Shown: positions 8,330-16,484 of the stretch, one piece after another | Layout: the number at the start of each line of letters is the position of its first letter | How positions within the stretch are numbered: position 1 is the stretch's first letter | Assembly: GCA_030039675.1 (NCBI GenBank) | Contig: JASHVE010000148.1 | Coordinates: 1 to 36,748 of the forward strand | Reading direction: 5' to 3' | Source of the DNA: Acidobacteriaceae bacterium | Lineage (GTDB): Bacteria > Acidobacteriota > Terriglobia > Terriglobales > Acidobacteriaceae | Length of the DNA stretch: 36,748 bases | The notes under the pieces: model-generated | The model's database searches: none | Seen by the model: the letters and a program-made list of their open reading frames with translations, nothing else | Told to the model about the DNA's origin: nothing | Program-made: the position numbers and the translations under genes

Positions 8330-9757
8330 ATGAAGATCTGTTTGGTGGCAACCTTCCCCCCCAGCGGGCGCCAATTAAACGAGTATGCGTTTCATATCGC
8401 GCGTGAGTTACAGCGTCATCCGGAAATTGAATTAACGATTCTGGCCGATGAACTGGCTAACTACGAGTTTGCCACGGATCAAGACGGCCGTCCGCTTTCC
8501 GTTGACGGCCAGACAGAGCTGCCCGGATTCAACGTGATACGCTGCTGGAAATTCGGCAGCGCACTGAATCCCTTACGTCTACTGCAGACGATCCGCCAGC
8601 TGAAGCCGGATGTCGTCTGGTACAACCTTGTTTTCTCGAGCTTCGCAACGCCTGATAATCCATTCGCGGCCTTCGCCGGCCTGTCAACACCAGCGCTAAC
8701 GCGAGCTGCCGGTTTCTTCACGCACATCACACTGCATCACATCATCGAACACGTGGATTTTGGTGCGGCCGGCGTAAAGCATGAAAAGCTCTTTCGTCTT
8801 GGCACGGACTTAGCCACCAAGGCGCTGCTTGCGGCAAACTCAGTGTCGGTGCTACTGCCCGGCTACCATCGCACGCTAACGACAAAATATTCTGCCCGCA
8901 ACGTGCTCCTTGGAACGCACGGAACCTTCGCAAGTTTTCCCACTCCTCCCGATTTCACGAAGCGTGGCAATCCCGATAAGCGAATCTTAGCCATTGGGCA
9001 CTGGGGTACGTACAAGCGGCTTGAAACCTTGATGGAGGCGTTTCCATCGGTCCTCGAGAAGGTTCCGAACGCCAGGCTCGTTGTCGCGGGAGCCAATCAC
9101 CACACCAAGGCCGGCTACTGGGAATCCATCCGGGCAGCACAGCCTGCCCATCTGCCCATCGAATTCCGCGGGTATGTTCCCGAGGAAGACATTCCCGAAC
9201 TCTACCAGACGACCTCGATTGTCGTGATGCCCTACGACTCCGCAACCGGATCGAGTGGCCCTGCACATCAGGCGTGCGAATATGGTGTTCCCATCGTGTG
9301 CGCCGACCTGGCCGACTTTCGCGGTATGGCGGCCGATGAAAACATGGCGATTCTCTTCCACGAGGTGGGCAATGCGGCCGAGTTGGCCGAGCAGCTTATT
9401 GCAATCCTGCGATCTTCCGAGCTGGAGCGCCAGATGGCGGAGCAAAACTTCGCTGCAGGAGTCGAAATGACCATGACCAACGTAGTCGCAAACTATCTTC
9501 GTTGGTTTGAACTCAAGAGAACCCAAGGCGCGGTTTCCAAGATAAGCAAGCTCTCGCGGCGCCGCCGAGCTTGGTTCGATATTTCCCGGCTCTCTACTCC
9601 CTCCTCGGGTCATGGCGCGTCAACGTCAGCGTTTCCACAAGAGCGGGAGGCAAGCAGTAACTTCCTCGATCTCGAGCCTGCCCGGCAATACGCCGGCATG
9701 AACGACTACGCCGCGCAGTGTGGCGAACGTGGCGCAGGCTCACGGGAAACTCGTTGA
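8330..9757 (+). CDS. GT-B fold glycosyltransferase (GT4-like)
   Basis: This 475-residue cytosolic protein starts with ATG at 8330, 12 bases after the exporter stop, with AAGGCGG about 7 bases before it; the two genes form an operon. The N-terminal half begins MKICLVATFPPSGRQLNEYA, the usual first strand and glycine turn of GT-B enzymes, with an acceptor domain to about residue 200. The C-terminal Glycos_transf_1 domain (about 215-385) shows ILAIGHWGTYKRLETLMEAF, an ARLVVAG strand, FRGYVPEEDIPELY, and a donor-site region PYDSATGSSGPAHQACEYG. The classical E-x7-E is not intact: the second Glu (ACEYG) is present while the first position is not. It should transfer a nucleotide-activated sugar onto a growing glycan. 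The last 80 residues (from about 395) are low in homology-like signal and basic, and may be a variable tail. Confidence 0.85.
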   Translation: MKICLVATFPPSGRQLNEYAFHIARELQRHPEIELTILADELANYEFATDQDGRPLSVDGQTELPGFNVIRCWKFGSALNPLRLLQTIRQLKPDVVWYNLVFSSFATPDNPFAAFAGLSTPALTRAAGFFTHITLHHIIEHVDFGAAGVKHEKLFRLGTDLATKALLAANSVSVLLPGYHRTLTTKYSARNVLLGTHGTFASFPTPPDFTKRGNPDKRILAIGHWGTYKRLETLMEAFPSVLEKVPNARLVVAGANHHTKAGYWESIRAAQPAHLPIEFRGYVPEEDIPELYQTTSIVVMPYDSATGSSGPAHQACEYGVPIVCADLADFRGMAADENMAILFHEVGNAAELAEQLIAILRSSELERQMAEQNFAAGVEMTMTNVVANYLRWFELKRTQGAVSKISKLSRRRRAWFDISRLSTPSSGHGASTSAFPQEREASSNFLDLEPARQYAGMNDYAAQCGERGAGSRETR

Positions 9758-9911
9758 TGCGTCCGGCGAACGCGCTTTAACGAACGGCTTTGATCCACGA
9801 GCCGACGCGGCTTCCTACCTATGGTCGCACCGCAAACGCCCGCTTATCGCGGCACGCGCGAGGCAGCCGTTCGGCAAGACATGAGTGAGTCTTCGGGAAT
9901 TCGGTTGGGGC

Positions 9912-10775
9912 TCATTCCGGCGTGATCTGGCTAGCCATGTAATGCAGGCCATCATATTCCGCTTTGACGCTCACATGTTCTCCCAGATGCAGTTCCTGCC
10001 CCGCCGGAATATGCGCGGCGTCGAATGAGATTTGATAGCTGCTTTGGTCTCGTGGATCGGTAAGAACCATCAGACCGGAATGCAGGTCGAGCGAGGAAAT
10101 ATTCCCGTTGAAGGCGAACGCTGCACCGGGCACGGCCAACACCAAGATTTTGCTGGCGATGCCATGGCCTCTCTGACCCGATGTGAATTCAATTGAAACG
10201 ATTGAACCCCTTTGAAGATCCTGCGGGCCTGAGCCAGCAGAGATAAAGCCGGGCTGCCCCTCGCGCTGGAAAGACGCATCCCTCGCGACCTGGACCGTAA
10301 ACGTCTCGCGGGAGGCGGAGGAGGCAATCGTCAGATCCCCGGTTCCTGGATCGTAGTTGACGACTCGGCCCTGGTAATCACCCTCAGGCGATTGCGACAG
10401 CGCGTGAATGCTCACCGCGAAAACACGCGTACCGTCGAGCGTCGTCTCAACTGCCGCGTGTTGTTGCGGACCGAGTGTGCGCAGAGGCATGCGTTTGCCG
10501 TCAACGTAAACGAGAGTGCGCTCGTCGAAAAGAATCTTCATCGGCTTCTGGCCATACACCTTCAGTGTCAGCTCGTCGCGTACAGGATCGACATTTTGAA
10601 TCTCCCCACCGAAGATCGTGCTCTTTCCTGATGGCGCGGGCGGCAGTGCGCGCGCATCGGAAGACGATTCCAAGATGGCCGCGGCAGACACCGGGCCCGT
10701 AGGCTTCGGTTGCGCACACCATGCAGACGGGATAAACGCCGCACTCAGAAGAATGGTTGCCAGAGTTCGTATCAT
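9912..10775 (-). CDS. Secreted DUF5666-like beta-barrel protein
   Basis: This 287-residue protein begins with ATG at 10775, with AAAGGA 9 bases upstream. It carries a signal peptide in residues 1-20 (LLSAAFIPSAWCA-Q). Residues about 55-130, 132-205 and 220-285 look like three related small beta-barrel units. Each combines a phrase such as GGEIQNVDPVRDELTLKV, GRVVNYDPGTGDLTIASS or GNISSLDLHSGLMVLTD with a later VYVDGK or LGEHVSVKAEY element. This repeated 'outline-value-shift' pattern is the DUF5666/OB-like type common in acidobacterial secreted proteins; its biochemical role is not known. It is transcribed towards the glycosyltransferase (convergent) and divergently from the TPR gene at 10934, with which it may share a control region. 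Confidence 0.7.
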   Translation of the reverse strand: MIRTLATILLSAAFIPSAWCAQPKPTGPVSAAAILESSSDARALPPAPSGKSTIFGGEIQNVDPVRDELTLKVYGQKPMKILFDERTLVYVDGKRMPLRTLGPQQHAAVETTLDGTRVFAVSIHALSQSPEGDYQGRVVNYDPGTGDLTIASSASRETFTVQVARDASFQREGQPGFISAGSGPQDLQRGSIVSIEFTSGQRGHGIASKILVLAVPGAAFAFNGNISSLDLHSGLMVLTDPRDQSSYQISFDAAHIPAGQELHLGEHVSVKAEYDGLHYMASQITPE

Positions 10776-10933
10776 GTCGGCTTTCCTTTACGTTCCCAAT
10801 TCAAGTATTTGGATGGCATGAAACGTATCCCGGTGGCCTGAGATCGAGCCGGACAACACAGCATCGCAGATCGCATCTAAGTTACTGTGTTTCTGTCTCC
10901 GTCTGTGCATGGAGGGCACTTACATTCAATAAG

Positions 10934-12112
10934 ATGAGCACACCAATCAAATTGATGGTGGTCCTCATGGTCGTCGCGGGTGCCGCATTGCCGCTGGCTT
11001 GGGCGCGGGATACGATCACCATCAACCTTCCCCGGCACAGCGAACTCAGCCCCGTGCAGCGCCTCAACCGCGAAGGCGTCGACGCCGTAAACAAGCATCA
11101 GTACGAAAAGGCGGAGGCTATCTTCCTGAAGGCGTATCTCTATGATCCGTCGGACCCGTTCACTCTCAACAATCTTGGCTACATCTCGGAGCTGGAAGGG
11201 CAGTTGGACCGGGCCAACCGGTTTTATCAACTCGCCGCGGAACAGGGTTGCACCGCGAATATCGACCTGAGCAGCGCAAAAAGCCTTGAGGGCAAACCGA
11301 TGAAGGCAGCTCTCGAAAACATCCAGGATCTTCCCATGCGGGTGAATCGGATGAACGTCGATGCCATGCGGCTCCTGTCGGATAATCGCGGCTTCGAAGC
11401 CATTGCACTTCTCGATCGGGCGCTGGCGTTTGATCCGAACAGCCCCTTCACGCTCAACAATCTGGGCGTGGCCAATGAGACGATAGGCGACCAGGCAAAT
11501 GCGCTGAAGTACTACCGGGCTGCTGCGGATACGCATTCCTCCGAGCCGATCGTTGTCACGGAAGACCGCAACTGGAGAGGGCGCTCTGTGAGTGCAATGG
11601 CCGCGGCCAGCGCCAAGCGGCTGGAACAACAGATGCAGCAGACCGACGCCAACTACTCGCGGGCGCTCATGCTCAATCTGCGCGGTGTCTATGCAGAAAA
11701 TCAGAACGATTGGGCGGCGGCAAAGCAGGACTTTATGAATGCCTACTCTCTCGATCCAAACAATGCGTTCTCGATCAACAATCGCGGTTATGTGGCTGAG
11801 AGAGAAGGCGACCTTGAATCCGCGAAGTTTTTCTACGAGAAGGCCCGCCGGTCCGGCGATTCGAGCGACCGCGTCGGATTAGCGACTGAGGACTCGGCCG
11901 AGGGAAAGACTATCTTTGCGGTGGCGTCAGACAGCAACCATAAGGTAGATGGCGAGCTCGCCAAGTACAGCTTGCAGCGCCATCAGGAAAATAACCCGAT
12001 AGAACTCACGCCTCGCGGCGCGTCAGGGCAGGAGTCTCCCGCGGCGCCTCCGTCACCTTCAACCCAAGATAAAACGGCGCCTGCAACCGCGGCGCCGCAA
12101 CCCCCTCATTGA
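10934..12112 (+). CDS. Secreted TPR-repeat protein
   Basis: The open frame extends back to 10757, but the first credible start is the ATG at 10934, directly followed by a signal peptide (MSTPIKLMVVLMVVAGAALPLAWA). The ribosome site is weak; a GGAGGG lies 17 bases upstream, too far for normal spacing. The 392-residue product contains three TPR blocks of nearly the same sequence, about residues 35-85, 145-190 and 240-290. Each has the phrase DPxxPFTLNNLG(Y/V) or DPNNAFSINNRGYVAE. The C-terminal 45 residues are Pro/Ala-rich and probably unfolded. TPRs act as protein-docking scaffolds; here it is likely periplasmic. It starts a co-directional run with a nucleotidyltransferase (22 bases later) and a TonB-like gene. 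Confidence 0.8.
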   Translation: MSTPIKLMVVLMVVAGAALPLAWARDTITINLPRHSELSPVQRLNREGVDAVNKHQYEKAEAIFLKAYLYDPSDPFTLNNLGYISELEGQLDRANRFYQLAAEQGCTANIDLSSAKSLEGKPMKAALENIQDLPMRVNRMNVDAMRLLSDNRGFEAIALLDRALAFDPNSPFTLNNLGVANETIGDQANALKYYRAAADTHSSEPIVVTEDRNWRGRSVSAMAAASAKRLEQQMQQTDANYSRALMLNLRGVYAENQNDWAAAKQDFMNAYSLDPNNAFSINNRGYVAEREGDLESAKFFYEKARRSGDSSDRVGLATEDSAEGKTIFAVASDSNHKVDGELAKYSLQRHQENNPIELTPRGASGQESPAAPPSPSTQDKTAPATAAPQPPH

Positions 12113-12134
12113 GTGAGTGCAAGGGCTCTCTACT

Positions 12135-13250
12135 ATGAGCAAAACAGATACACAGGCCCCTTCACAACAATGGATGGTTCTTCTTTCACGCCTGCTGTTG
12201 CCTTGGTCGATCGATAGCGATTTCAATTCACCTGCAGGGGAAGAACTCCGCCGGGAACTTCTTGGCCTGAGCCGCGATGAATTCGGCGAGCTGGTGGCTC
12301 TGGCCGGGGCAAACCATGTGATTGTGCGTGCGCTGGAGATAGTTCTCCGGCACCTGCGCGGTGCGCAGAGCGCCGCTCTGCGCGAGTGGGCTGAAGCTGC
12401 TCTCGCTGCCGAGCGAGGGCGCATCGCCATGGCGGTTATGTTCCTCGCCGAAATCTGTGAGGCCTTCGAGGCTCACGGGCTGCGTGTTGCGGTCATCAAG
12501 TCGCTCGATCACTGGCCCGATCTGGGCAGCGATCTGGACCTGTACATAAACGCGAGCCCGCGCGAGGTATGCAAGTTCATGAAGTCGCGCTTCAACGCGC
12601 AGATTGCGCCACGCAGTTGGGGCGATCGGCTCGCCGCAAAATGGAATTTTCTCATCCCTGGACTACCCGAAGCTGTTGAAATCCACGTGGGCCGCCTTGG
12701 GCAGACAGGAGAGCAGGTCGCTATCGCGTCTTCTCTTCTCGAACGCACACGACAGGTCGCCGCATGCGGTCACGGTTTTCGTGTTCCTTCCGTCTCCGAC
12801 CGGCTCATTCTATCGACGCTCCAGCGCATGTACCGTCACTTTTATTTCCGGCTGTGCGATATTGTTGACTCCACCACGCTTGCAGATCGGGGCGAGATCG
12901 ACTATGCGGATCTGCGCATGGTTGCATCCATCGCAGGCATCTGGGAGGGCGTGGCGACATATCTTGTCATCGTTTCGGATTACCTGCAGACTTATCGCGG
13001 CCCGGGGCTCAACCTGCCAAGGTTTGTCATCGATGCATCCCGGTTCGGCGGCAATTACATCTACTACGAGAAAAGCTTCCTGCGCGTTCCGATCATGCCG
13101 CAGTCAGCGCGCCTCTACGGAACGCAACTTGCCGGCGTACTCGGGAAGGGCGAATGGCACAACGGCGCCCGGCTCAGTCTGCTGCCATGGCTGGCTACGG
13201 CGGCAGTGGTCGGACAAAAGCTTACTGGAAGCGACAAGGGAATCTGGTAG
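12135..13250 (+). CDS. Nucleotidyltransferase-fold protein, NTP_transf_5-like
   Basis: I choose the ATG at 12135 because AAGGG lies 9 bases upstream; a GTG at 12117 is the alternative and has no such site. The 371-residue protein is mostly helical. A nucleotidyltransferase core around residues 112-190 shows GLRVAVIKSLDHWPDLGSDLDLYI, with the G-S-D133-x-D135 motif expected to bind metal and NTP, and VEIHVGR where a later strand residue is expected. The spacing matches the uncharacterised nucleotidyltransferase family PF14907, often found beside polysaccharide or peptide-modification genes. The substrate is unknown. The more usual K-G after the first strand is K-S here. It lies between a TPR protein and a TonB-like protein, so it may modify a component of the envelope system on its left; that is inference. 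Confidence 0.65.
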   Translation: MSKTDTQAPSQQWMVLLSRLLLPWSIDSDFNSPAGEELRRELLGLSRDEFGELVALAGANHVIVRALEIVLRHLRGAQSAALREWAEAALAAERGRIAMAVMFLAEICEAFEAHGLRVAVIKSLDHWPDLGSDLDLYINASPREVCKFMKSRFNAQIAPRSWGDRLAAKWNFLIPGLPEAVEIHVGRLGQTGEQVAIASSLLERTRQVAACGHGFRVPSVSDRLILSTLQRMYRHFYFRLCDIVDSTTLADRGEIDYADLRMVASIAGIWEGVATYLVIVSDYLQTYRGPGLNLPRFVIDASRFGGNYIYYEKSFLRVPIMPQSARLYGTQLAGVLGKGEWHNGARLSLLPWLATAAVVGQKLTGSDKGIW

Positions 13251-13347
13251 AAGCGCAAGATCCGTACATTGGAGAAAAAGGCAATTCGTTCTTCAACGAT
13301 AGAAGAGAGGGGGATGCCGGACACTTTCTGTGTTCCAGCTACAGGCC

Positions 13348-14382
13348 ATGGGGAATCGGATATCGGATACTTATACTACGGTCTCACGCGCACGGCGGCC
13401 GGACTCGAATGGGGGACCCTCGGATTTAGACGCTTACAACCGTTCCTCGCTCGCATTCGAGAGGTGGGACGCAGAGGCCTCCACCTGGCCGCATCCTATG
13501 CCCCGGCTGATTTCCGCGCGCTACGCCGGGGCAGGCGCCGCTCCGGACGCGGCTCTTTTCAGAAGCCTCGATGCGTCGGTATTGAAGCGAGACGGCAAAT
13601 CCAAGGTTGTATCGTTCATCATTCACTCTCTGATCGTGGCCGCAGTGGTGTGGTGGGGAATGACCGTCCATCCTCGTGTGATCGAGACGGCCACCGTTGT
13701 CACGCCGTTGCACTTCACGTTGTATGCTCCACCTCCGCCACCTCCTGAAGTGATGCCGGTGGCCAAGGTGCAGGGCGGCGGCGGCGGTGGTGGAGCACAT
13801 CACTTGATCGAGCCAACGCGCGGGCACGTGCCGAGGGTGGCGAAGATTCAGATGCTTCCACCGCAGATCGAGCGGATCAGCCGACCGAAGCTCGCTGTCG
13901 AGCCGACGATGCAGGTGAATATACCATCGAGCAGCTCTCTGCCAAATCTCGGCATGGCGCAGTCTCCGCAGATCGCGCTCGCTTCACAAGGCAATGGCGG
14001 CGGTTCTGGATTCGGTCACGGTTTGGGCGGCGGCATTGGCGCCAGCCGCGGCGCAGGCTTTGGCGCAGGAACGGGCGGCGGCTACGGCGGCGGCGTGATG
14101 AGCGTCGGCGGCGGGGTGAGCGCTCCGATACTCATCCACTCCGTCGAGCCGGAGTTCACGGCAGAAGCTCGGCAGGCAAATTATCAGGGCACGGTTTCCG
14201 TGCAACTCATCGTCGATGCGCAGGGCAATCCGCAGGATGTCCATGTAGCGCGTCCCCTCGGCATGGGACTCGACCAAAAGGCCATCGAGGCGGTACGACT
14301 GTACAGGTTCCGGCCATCGATGTATCAGGGCCACCCGGTTGCCGTGCAGATGATTGTAGAGGTCGACTTCCGCCTGCACTGA
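13348..14382 (+). CDS. TonB-like energy transducer
   Basis: Two starts are possible, GTG at 13330 and ATG at 13348; neither has a good ribosome site, and I use the ATG. The 344-residue protein has a long cytosolic N-terminus (about 85 residues), a single membrane segment at about 87-106 (VVSFIIHSLIVAAVVWWG), a Pro-rich stretch (LYAPPPPPPEVMPV), long Gly-rich linkers at about 145-150 and 220-260, and a C-terminal TonB domain from about 265 to the end. That domain shows SVEPEFTAEARQANYQGTVSVQLIVDAQGNPQDV, then AIEAVRLYRFRPS. TonB proteins couple the ExbBD proton motor to outer-membrane receptors; no exbB/exbD or TonB-dependent receptor lies in the window. The GG-rich linker in place of the usual Pro-Lys spacer is common in this phylum. 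Confidence 0.8.
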   Translation: MGNRISDTYTTVSRARRPDSNGGPSDLDAYNRSSLAFERWDAEASTWPHPMPRLISARYAGAGAAPDAALFRSLDASVLKRDGKSKVVSFIIHSLIVAAVVWWGMTVHPRVIETATVVTPLHFTLYAPPPPPPEVMPVAKVQGGGGGGGAHHLIEPTRGHVPRVAKIQMLPPQIERISRPKLAVEPTMQVNIPSSSSLPNLGMAQSPQIALASQGNGGGSGFGHGLGGGIGASRGAGFGAGTGGGYGGGVMSVGGGVSAPILIHSVEPEFTAEARQANYQGTVSVQLIVDAQGNPQDVHVARPLGMGLDQKAIEAVRLYRFRPSMYQGHPVAVQMIVEVDFRLH

Positions 14383-14799
14383 GCAGTACCGAAGGATCTG
14401 CCGCCGGGGCGCAGTTACACACAGCTGCCTCGGCGAGCAACTCGCGTCACGAGCTCGGAGATTAGACCTGTTCCACAGTTTATGCGCCCCCGCTGAAACT
14501 GAAGGAGGAGGAGGCTTCGAGATATAGCAACTGTGAAACCGCAATAGCCCTTCGACGGGGCGAAGTCTACGATCCAATCAATGATCCTGAACCAGAATCA
14601 GGTATACAAACTACCCTGTTATCGCGAGCTGCGTCTGGCCGCGCTTTTGGCAGCCAAATACTGCGGAAAGATCTGCGGTTCCGGCATTCTTCGCGAGGCT
14701 CGGACTACGGAATCCAGCCTAACTCGATAATTCACGCACCTCGCGCTCGCCAACTGGTGATCTATCCCACCGGAGCTTTGTGCTTTATCCATGCCGGTG
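14383..14799. other. Gene-free stretch between convergent genes
   Basis: About 417 bases lie between the ends of the TonB-like and VWA genes. They contain the short family B palindrome (14464-14543) and two small hairpins: CTTCG-ACGGGG-CGAAG at about 14551-14566 and CCTGA...TCAGG at about 14586-14602. The hairpins could help end transcription, but neither is followed by a T-run. I see no coding signal in the remainder. Confidence 0.5.
14464..14543. repeat. Family B palindromic element, shortened copy
   Basis: Outer arms TTCCACAGTT (14471-14480) and AACTGTGAAA (14529-14538) pair with one mismatch. Both arms and the adjoining sequence (ATGCGCCC on one side, GGCTTCGAGATATAGCAACTGTGAAACCGC on the other, in pieces) match the 112-base copy at 36334-36445 read in reverse. 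The central inner hairpin of that copy is missing here and replaced by a short GGAGGAGGAGG-type stretch. It looks like a deleted or diverged relative of the full element. Confidence 0.6.
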
Positions 14800-15936
14800 T
14801 TATGGTTTTGTCGCTTCGGCTGTTTGCGTCGGCTGCCGCTGAGCATAGTATCCGTGGCGCGTGATCACATTCAGCTTACCCACTCCCGGGGCATCTGCTT
14901 CAACGTGCACAACCCGATAGCCACCCAGGCTGACCGACTTGGTCGACCGGTAGGCGATGGTGTATTGGTTGCGGATGTCGTGCGCAATCTCCGCCGCGAT
15001 GCTATCCACTTCCTCTATGGACTGCGGAAAGTACGCCACGCCGCCCGTCTCTTCCGACAGCATTTCCAACGCACGCCGGGCCTGATCGGACTCGTCTTTG
15101 TCGGAATCGAAGAGCAGCCCGATGGTGTACACCACCGGCCCTCCCAGATCCTGGACCCGGCGAATGGCCTGCCGCAAATCGAGCTGTGACGCGTTGTCGG
15201 CTCCGTCAGTGATGATCAGCAGCACCTGCTTGCGATCCTTGGCATGCTTCGACAGCTCATCCGCCGAGGCCGCGACTGCGTCGTAGAGTGCCGTCGTTCC
15301 GTGAGAATCGAAACGTGACAATCCGCGATTCAGGGCCACCAAATCTGAAGTGAAGCCCTGGTCGAGATAGGCCCGGTCATTAAAGTTCACGACAAAGGAC
15401 ATATCGAGTGGATTCGATTGTCTAAGCAAATTCATGGCAGCCGCGTTGACCGCCGATCGCTTATCGCGCATCGATCCCGAGTTATCCACTAAGATGCCCA
15501 TCGATACCGGCCGGTCCTGATGCTCAAACCCGTTGATCGCCTGCGGAACGCCATCTTCCCATACACGAAAATCGCCTTGGGTCAGATTCGTCACCGTGTG
15601 CCCCTTGCTGTCGATCACCGTGCAGTTCAGCAGCACTTCATCCACGTCTGCGTGCAGGACATACATTCCGTCCTGACGCTTCTGCGGCTCTCCGGTCGCA
15701 GCCGGACCCGAGGCGGCATTCGCCGCTGCGGGCGGTGCTATCACCTCAGGGTCAGGAGAAGCAATCGGATCGCGATCCACGTCAAGCCGCGGCTGGATCT
15801 CGGGATGCGTCGGGTCCTGCAGCACAGTGGAAGGCGCGGATTGCGGCGCAGCCGGCACCTGTCCACTCCAGCAGAGCAACCCTCCGGCCATCCACAATAG
15901 CAACCAGCGTGATTTCAATAAACTAGTCGAGAACAT
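14800..15936 (-). CDS. VWA-domain protein, acidobacterial VWFA-related type
   Basis: This 378-residue exported protein starts with ATG at 15936 and has a signal peptide (about residues 8-30, WLLLWMAGGLLCWSGQVPAA). A Pro/Ala/Asp-rich linker follows to about 88. Residues 92-145 match the beta-rich lead-in of the VWFA-related acidobacterial family (LLNCTVIDSKGHTVTNLTQGDFRVWEDGVPQ, in pieces). The VWA domain covers about 146-340 with a complete MIDAS metal site: D151-N-S-G-S155, the Thr in SHGTTALYDA, and the Asp in ITDGADN. Such proteins bind a divalent ion and a partner protein, often in the periplasm or on the surface. No ribosome site precedes the ATG; instead a perfect 7-base inverted repeat abuts it (see 15937-15958). 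It is transcribed on its own, convergent with the TonB-like gene. Confidence 0.85.
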   Translation of the reverse strand: MFSTSLLKSRWLLLWMAGGLLCWSGQVPAAPQSAPSTVLQDPTHPEIQPRLDVDRDPIASPDPEVIAPPAAANAASGPAATGEPQKRQDGMYVLHADVDEVLLNCTVIDSKGHTVTNLTQGDFRVWEDGVPQAINGFEHQDRPVSMGILVDNSGSMRDKRSAVNAAAMNLLRQSNPLDMSFVVNFNDRAYLDQGFTSDLVALNRGLSRFDSHGTTALYDAVAASADELSKHAKDRKQVLLIITDGADNASQLDLRQAIRRVQDLGGPVVYTIGLLFDSDKDESDQARRALEMLSEETGGVAYFPQSIEEVDSIAAEIAHDIRNQYTIAYRSTKSVSLGGYRVVHVEADAPGVGKLNVITRHGYYAQRQPTQTAEATKP

Positions 15937-15958
15937 AAAGACGCAATGAGACGTCTTT
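15937..15958 (-). promoter_or_regulatory. Hairpin directly before the VWA gene start
   Basis: AAAGACG (15937-15943) and CGTCTTT (15952-15958) are perfect inverted repeats with an 8-base loop. The stem ends at the base next to the ATG of the VWA gene, where a ribosome site should be, and no Shine-Dalgarno sequence is visible. In the transcript this would fold as a small stem that touches the start codon. It could also be a dimeric operator. Confidence 0.35.
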
Positions 15959-16484
15959 GGGTTAGATGCGCATTCGGGCCGCGGCAGGTGTATCAGGCCT
16001 GGAAAATCGCCCCGAGATCACGACCCCTGTTTCCCATCCGAGGCATCGTGACTCTTAGAGCAGTTCCCGAATCAACGTCGACTTTTTGAGTGCCGTGCAA
16101 GGTGGCCCTTTCTTATGAAAGGGGCCACTCAAACATCTTCCGTCGGTATACACAAATTCGGGAACTGCTATAGCGCCTATCGCCACGAGATGCTGTTGGC
16201 GTAAATGGTACATACTGCAGCGTCCTACACGTATTGAGTCGGAGCGAATTCTTCTGTTTATGTCTTCTGTGGCTCGCGCAGTACAAATGTAATGATCCCT
16301 AGGTGTTATTGAAAAGAGTATTTGCACTAAAGTCCAATGCAATTGTGACAAGGGGCACATTAACAAAGTAACGATCGCAGGCTTCCACCCGCAGCCTTAT
16401 CTTATGCATCCCCTCACACAATGAACCAGGAACATTCGAACGCCGAAATAACGACCTCCGCCATATCGGAAAGGCACAGTCGAA
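15959..16484. other. Gene-free stretch upstream of the EAL gene
   Basis: About 525 bases without an intact gene. It holds the family A palindrome at 16056-16172. The last 100 bases, in the frame starting at 16453, read DLRHIGKAQSKCSWAK, which resembles the middle of a PAS domain of the type that normally precedes the first residues of the downstream protein, but in a different frame from it. The promoters for the VWA and EAL genes must lie here; I cannot place them. Confidence 0.4.
16056..16172. repeat. Family A nested palindrome, copy 1
   Basis: Outer arms GCAGTTCCCGAAT (16060-16072) and ATTCGGGAACTGC (16156-16168) are perfect inverted repeats. Inside lies a second hairpin: GTGGCCCTTTC from 16102 and GAAAGGGGCCAC ending at about 16128, around a 4-base loop. 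The 117-base unit closely matches the copy at 28651-28766 over its whole length in the same orientation, including the flank ACGTCGACTTTTTGAG and the segment GGTATACACAA. It is non-coding; short frames through it are artefacts. Confidence 0.85.

Noticed and set aside
9758-9911. Possible frame-shifted continuation of the glycosyltransferase
   Set aside because: An alternative frame stays open to 9884 but shows no glycosyltransferase pattern, and the enzyme's catalytic domain is already complete before it.
13269-13748. A 159-codon rightward frame overlapping the TonB-like gene start
   Set aside because: It is off-frame with the TonB-like protein, Arg-rich and lacks any domain; the start at 13269 has no ribosome site and the later ATG at 13314 leads only to the same shadow.
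16056-16366. Small leftward frames through the family A repeat and flank
   Set aside because: The same peptide appears at both copies only because the non-coding repeat is duplicated; no start site.
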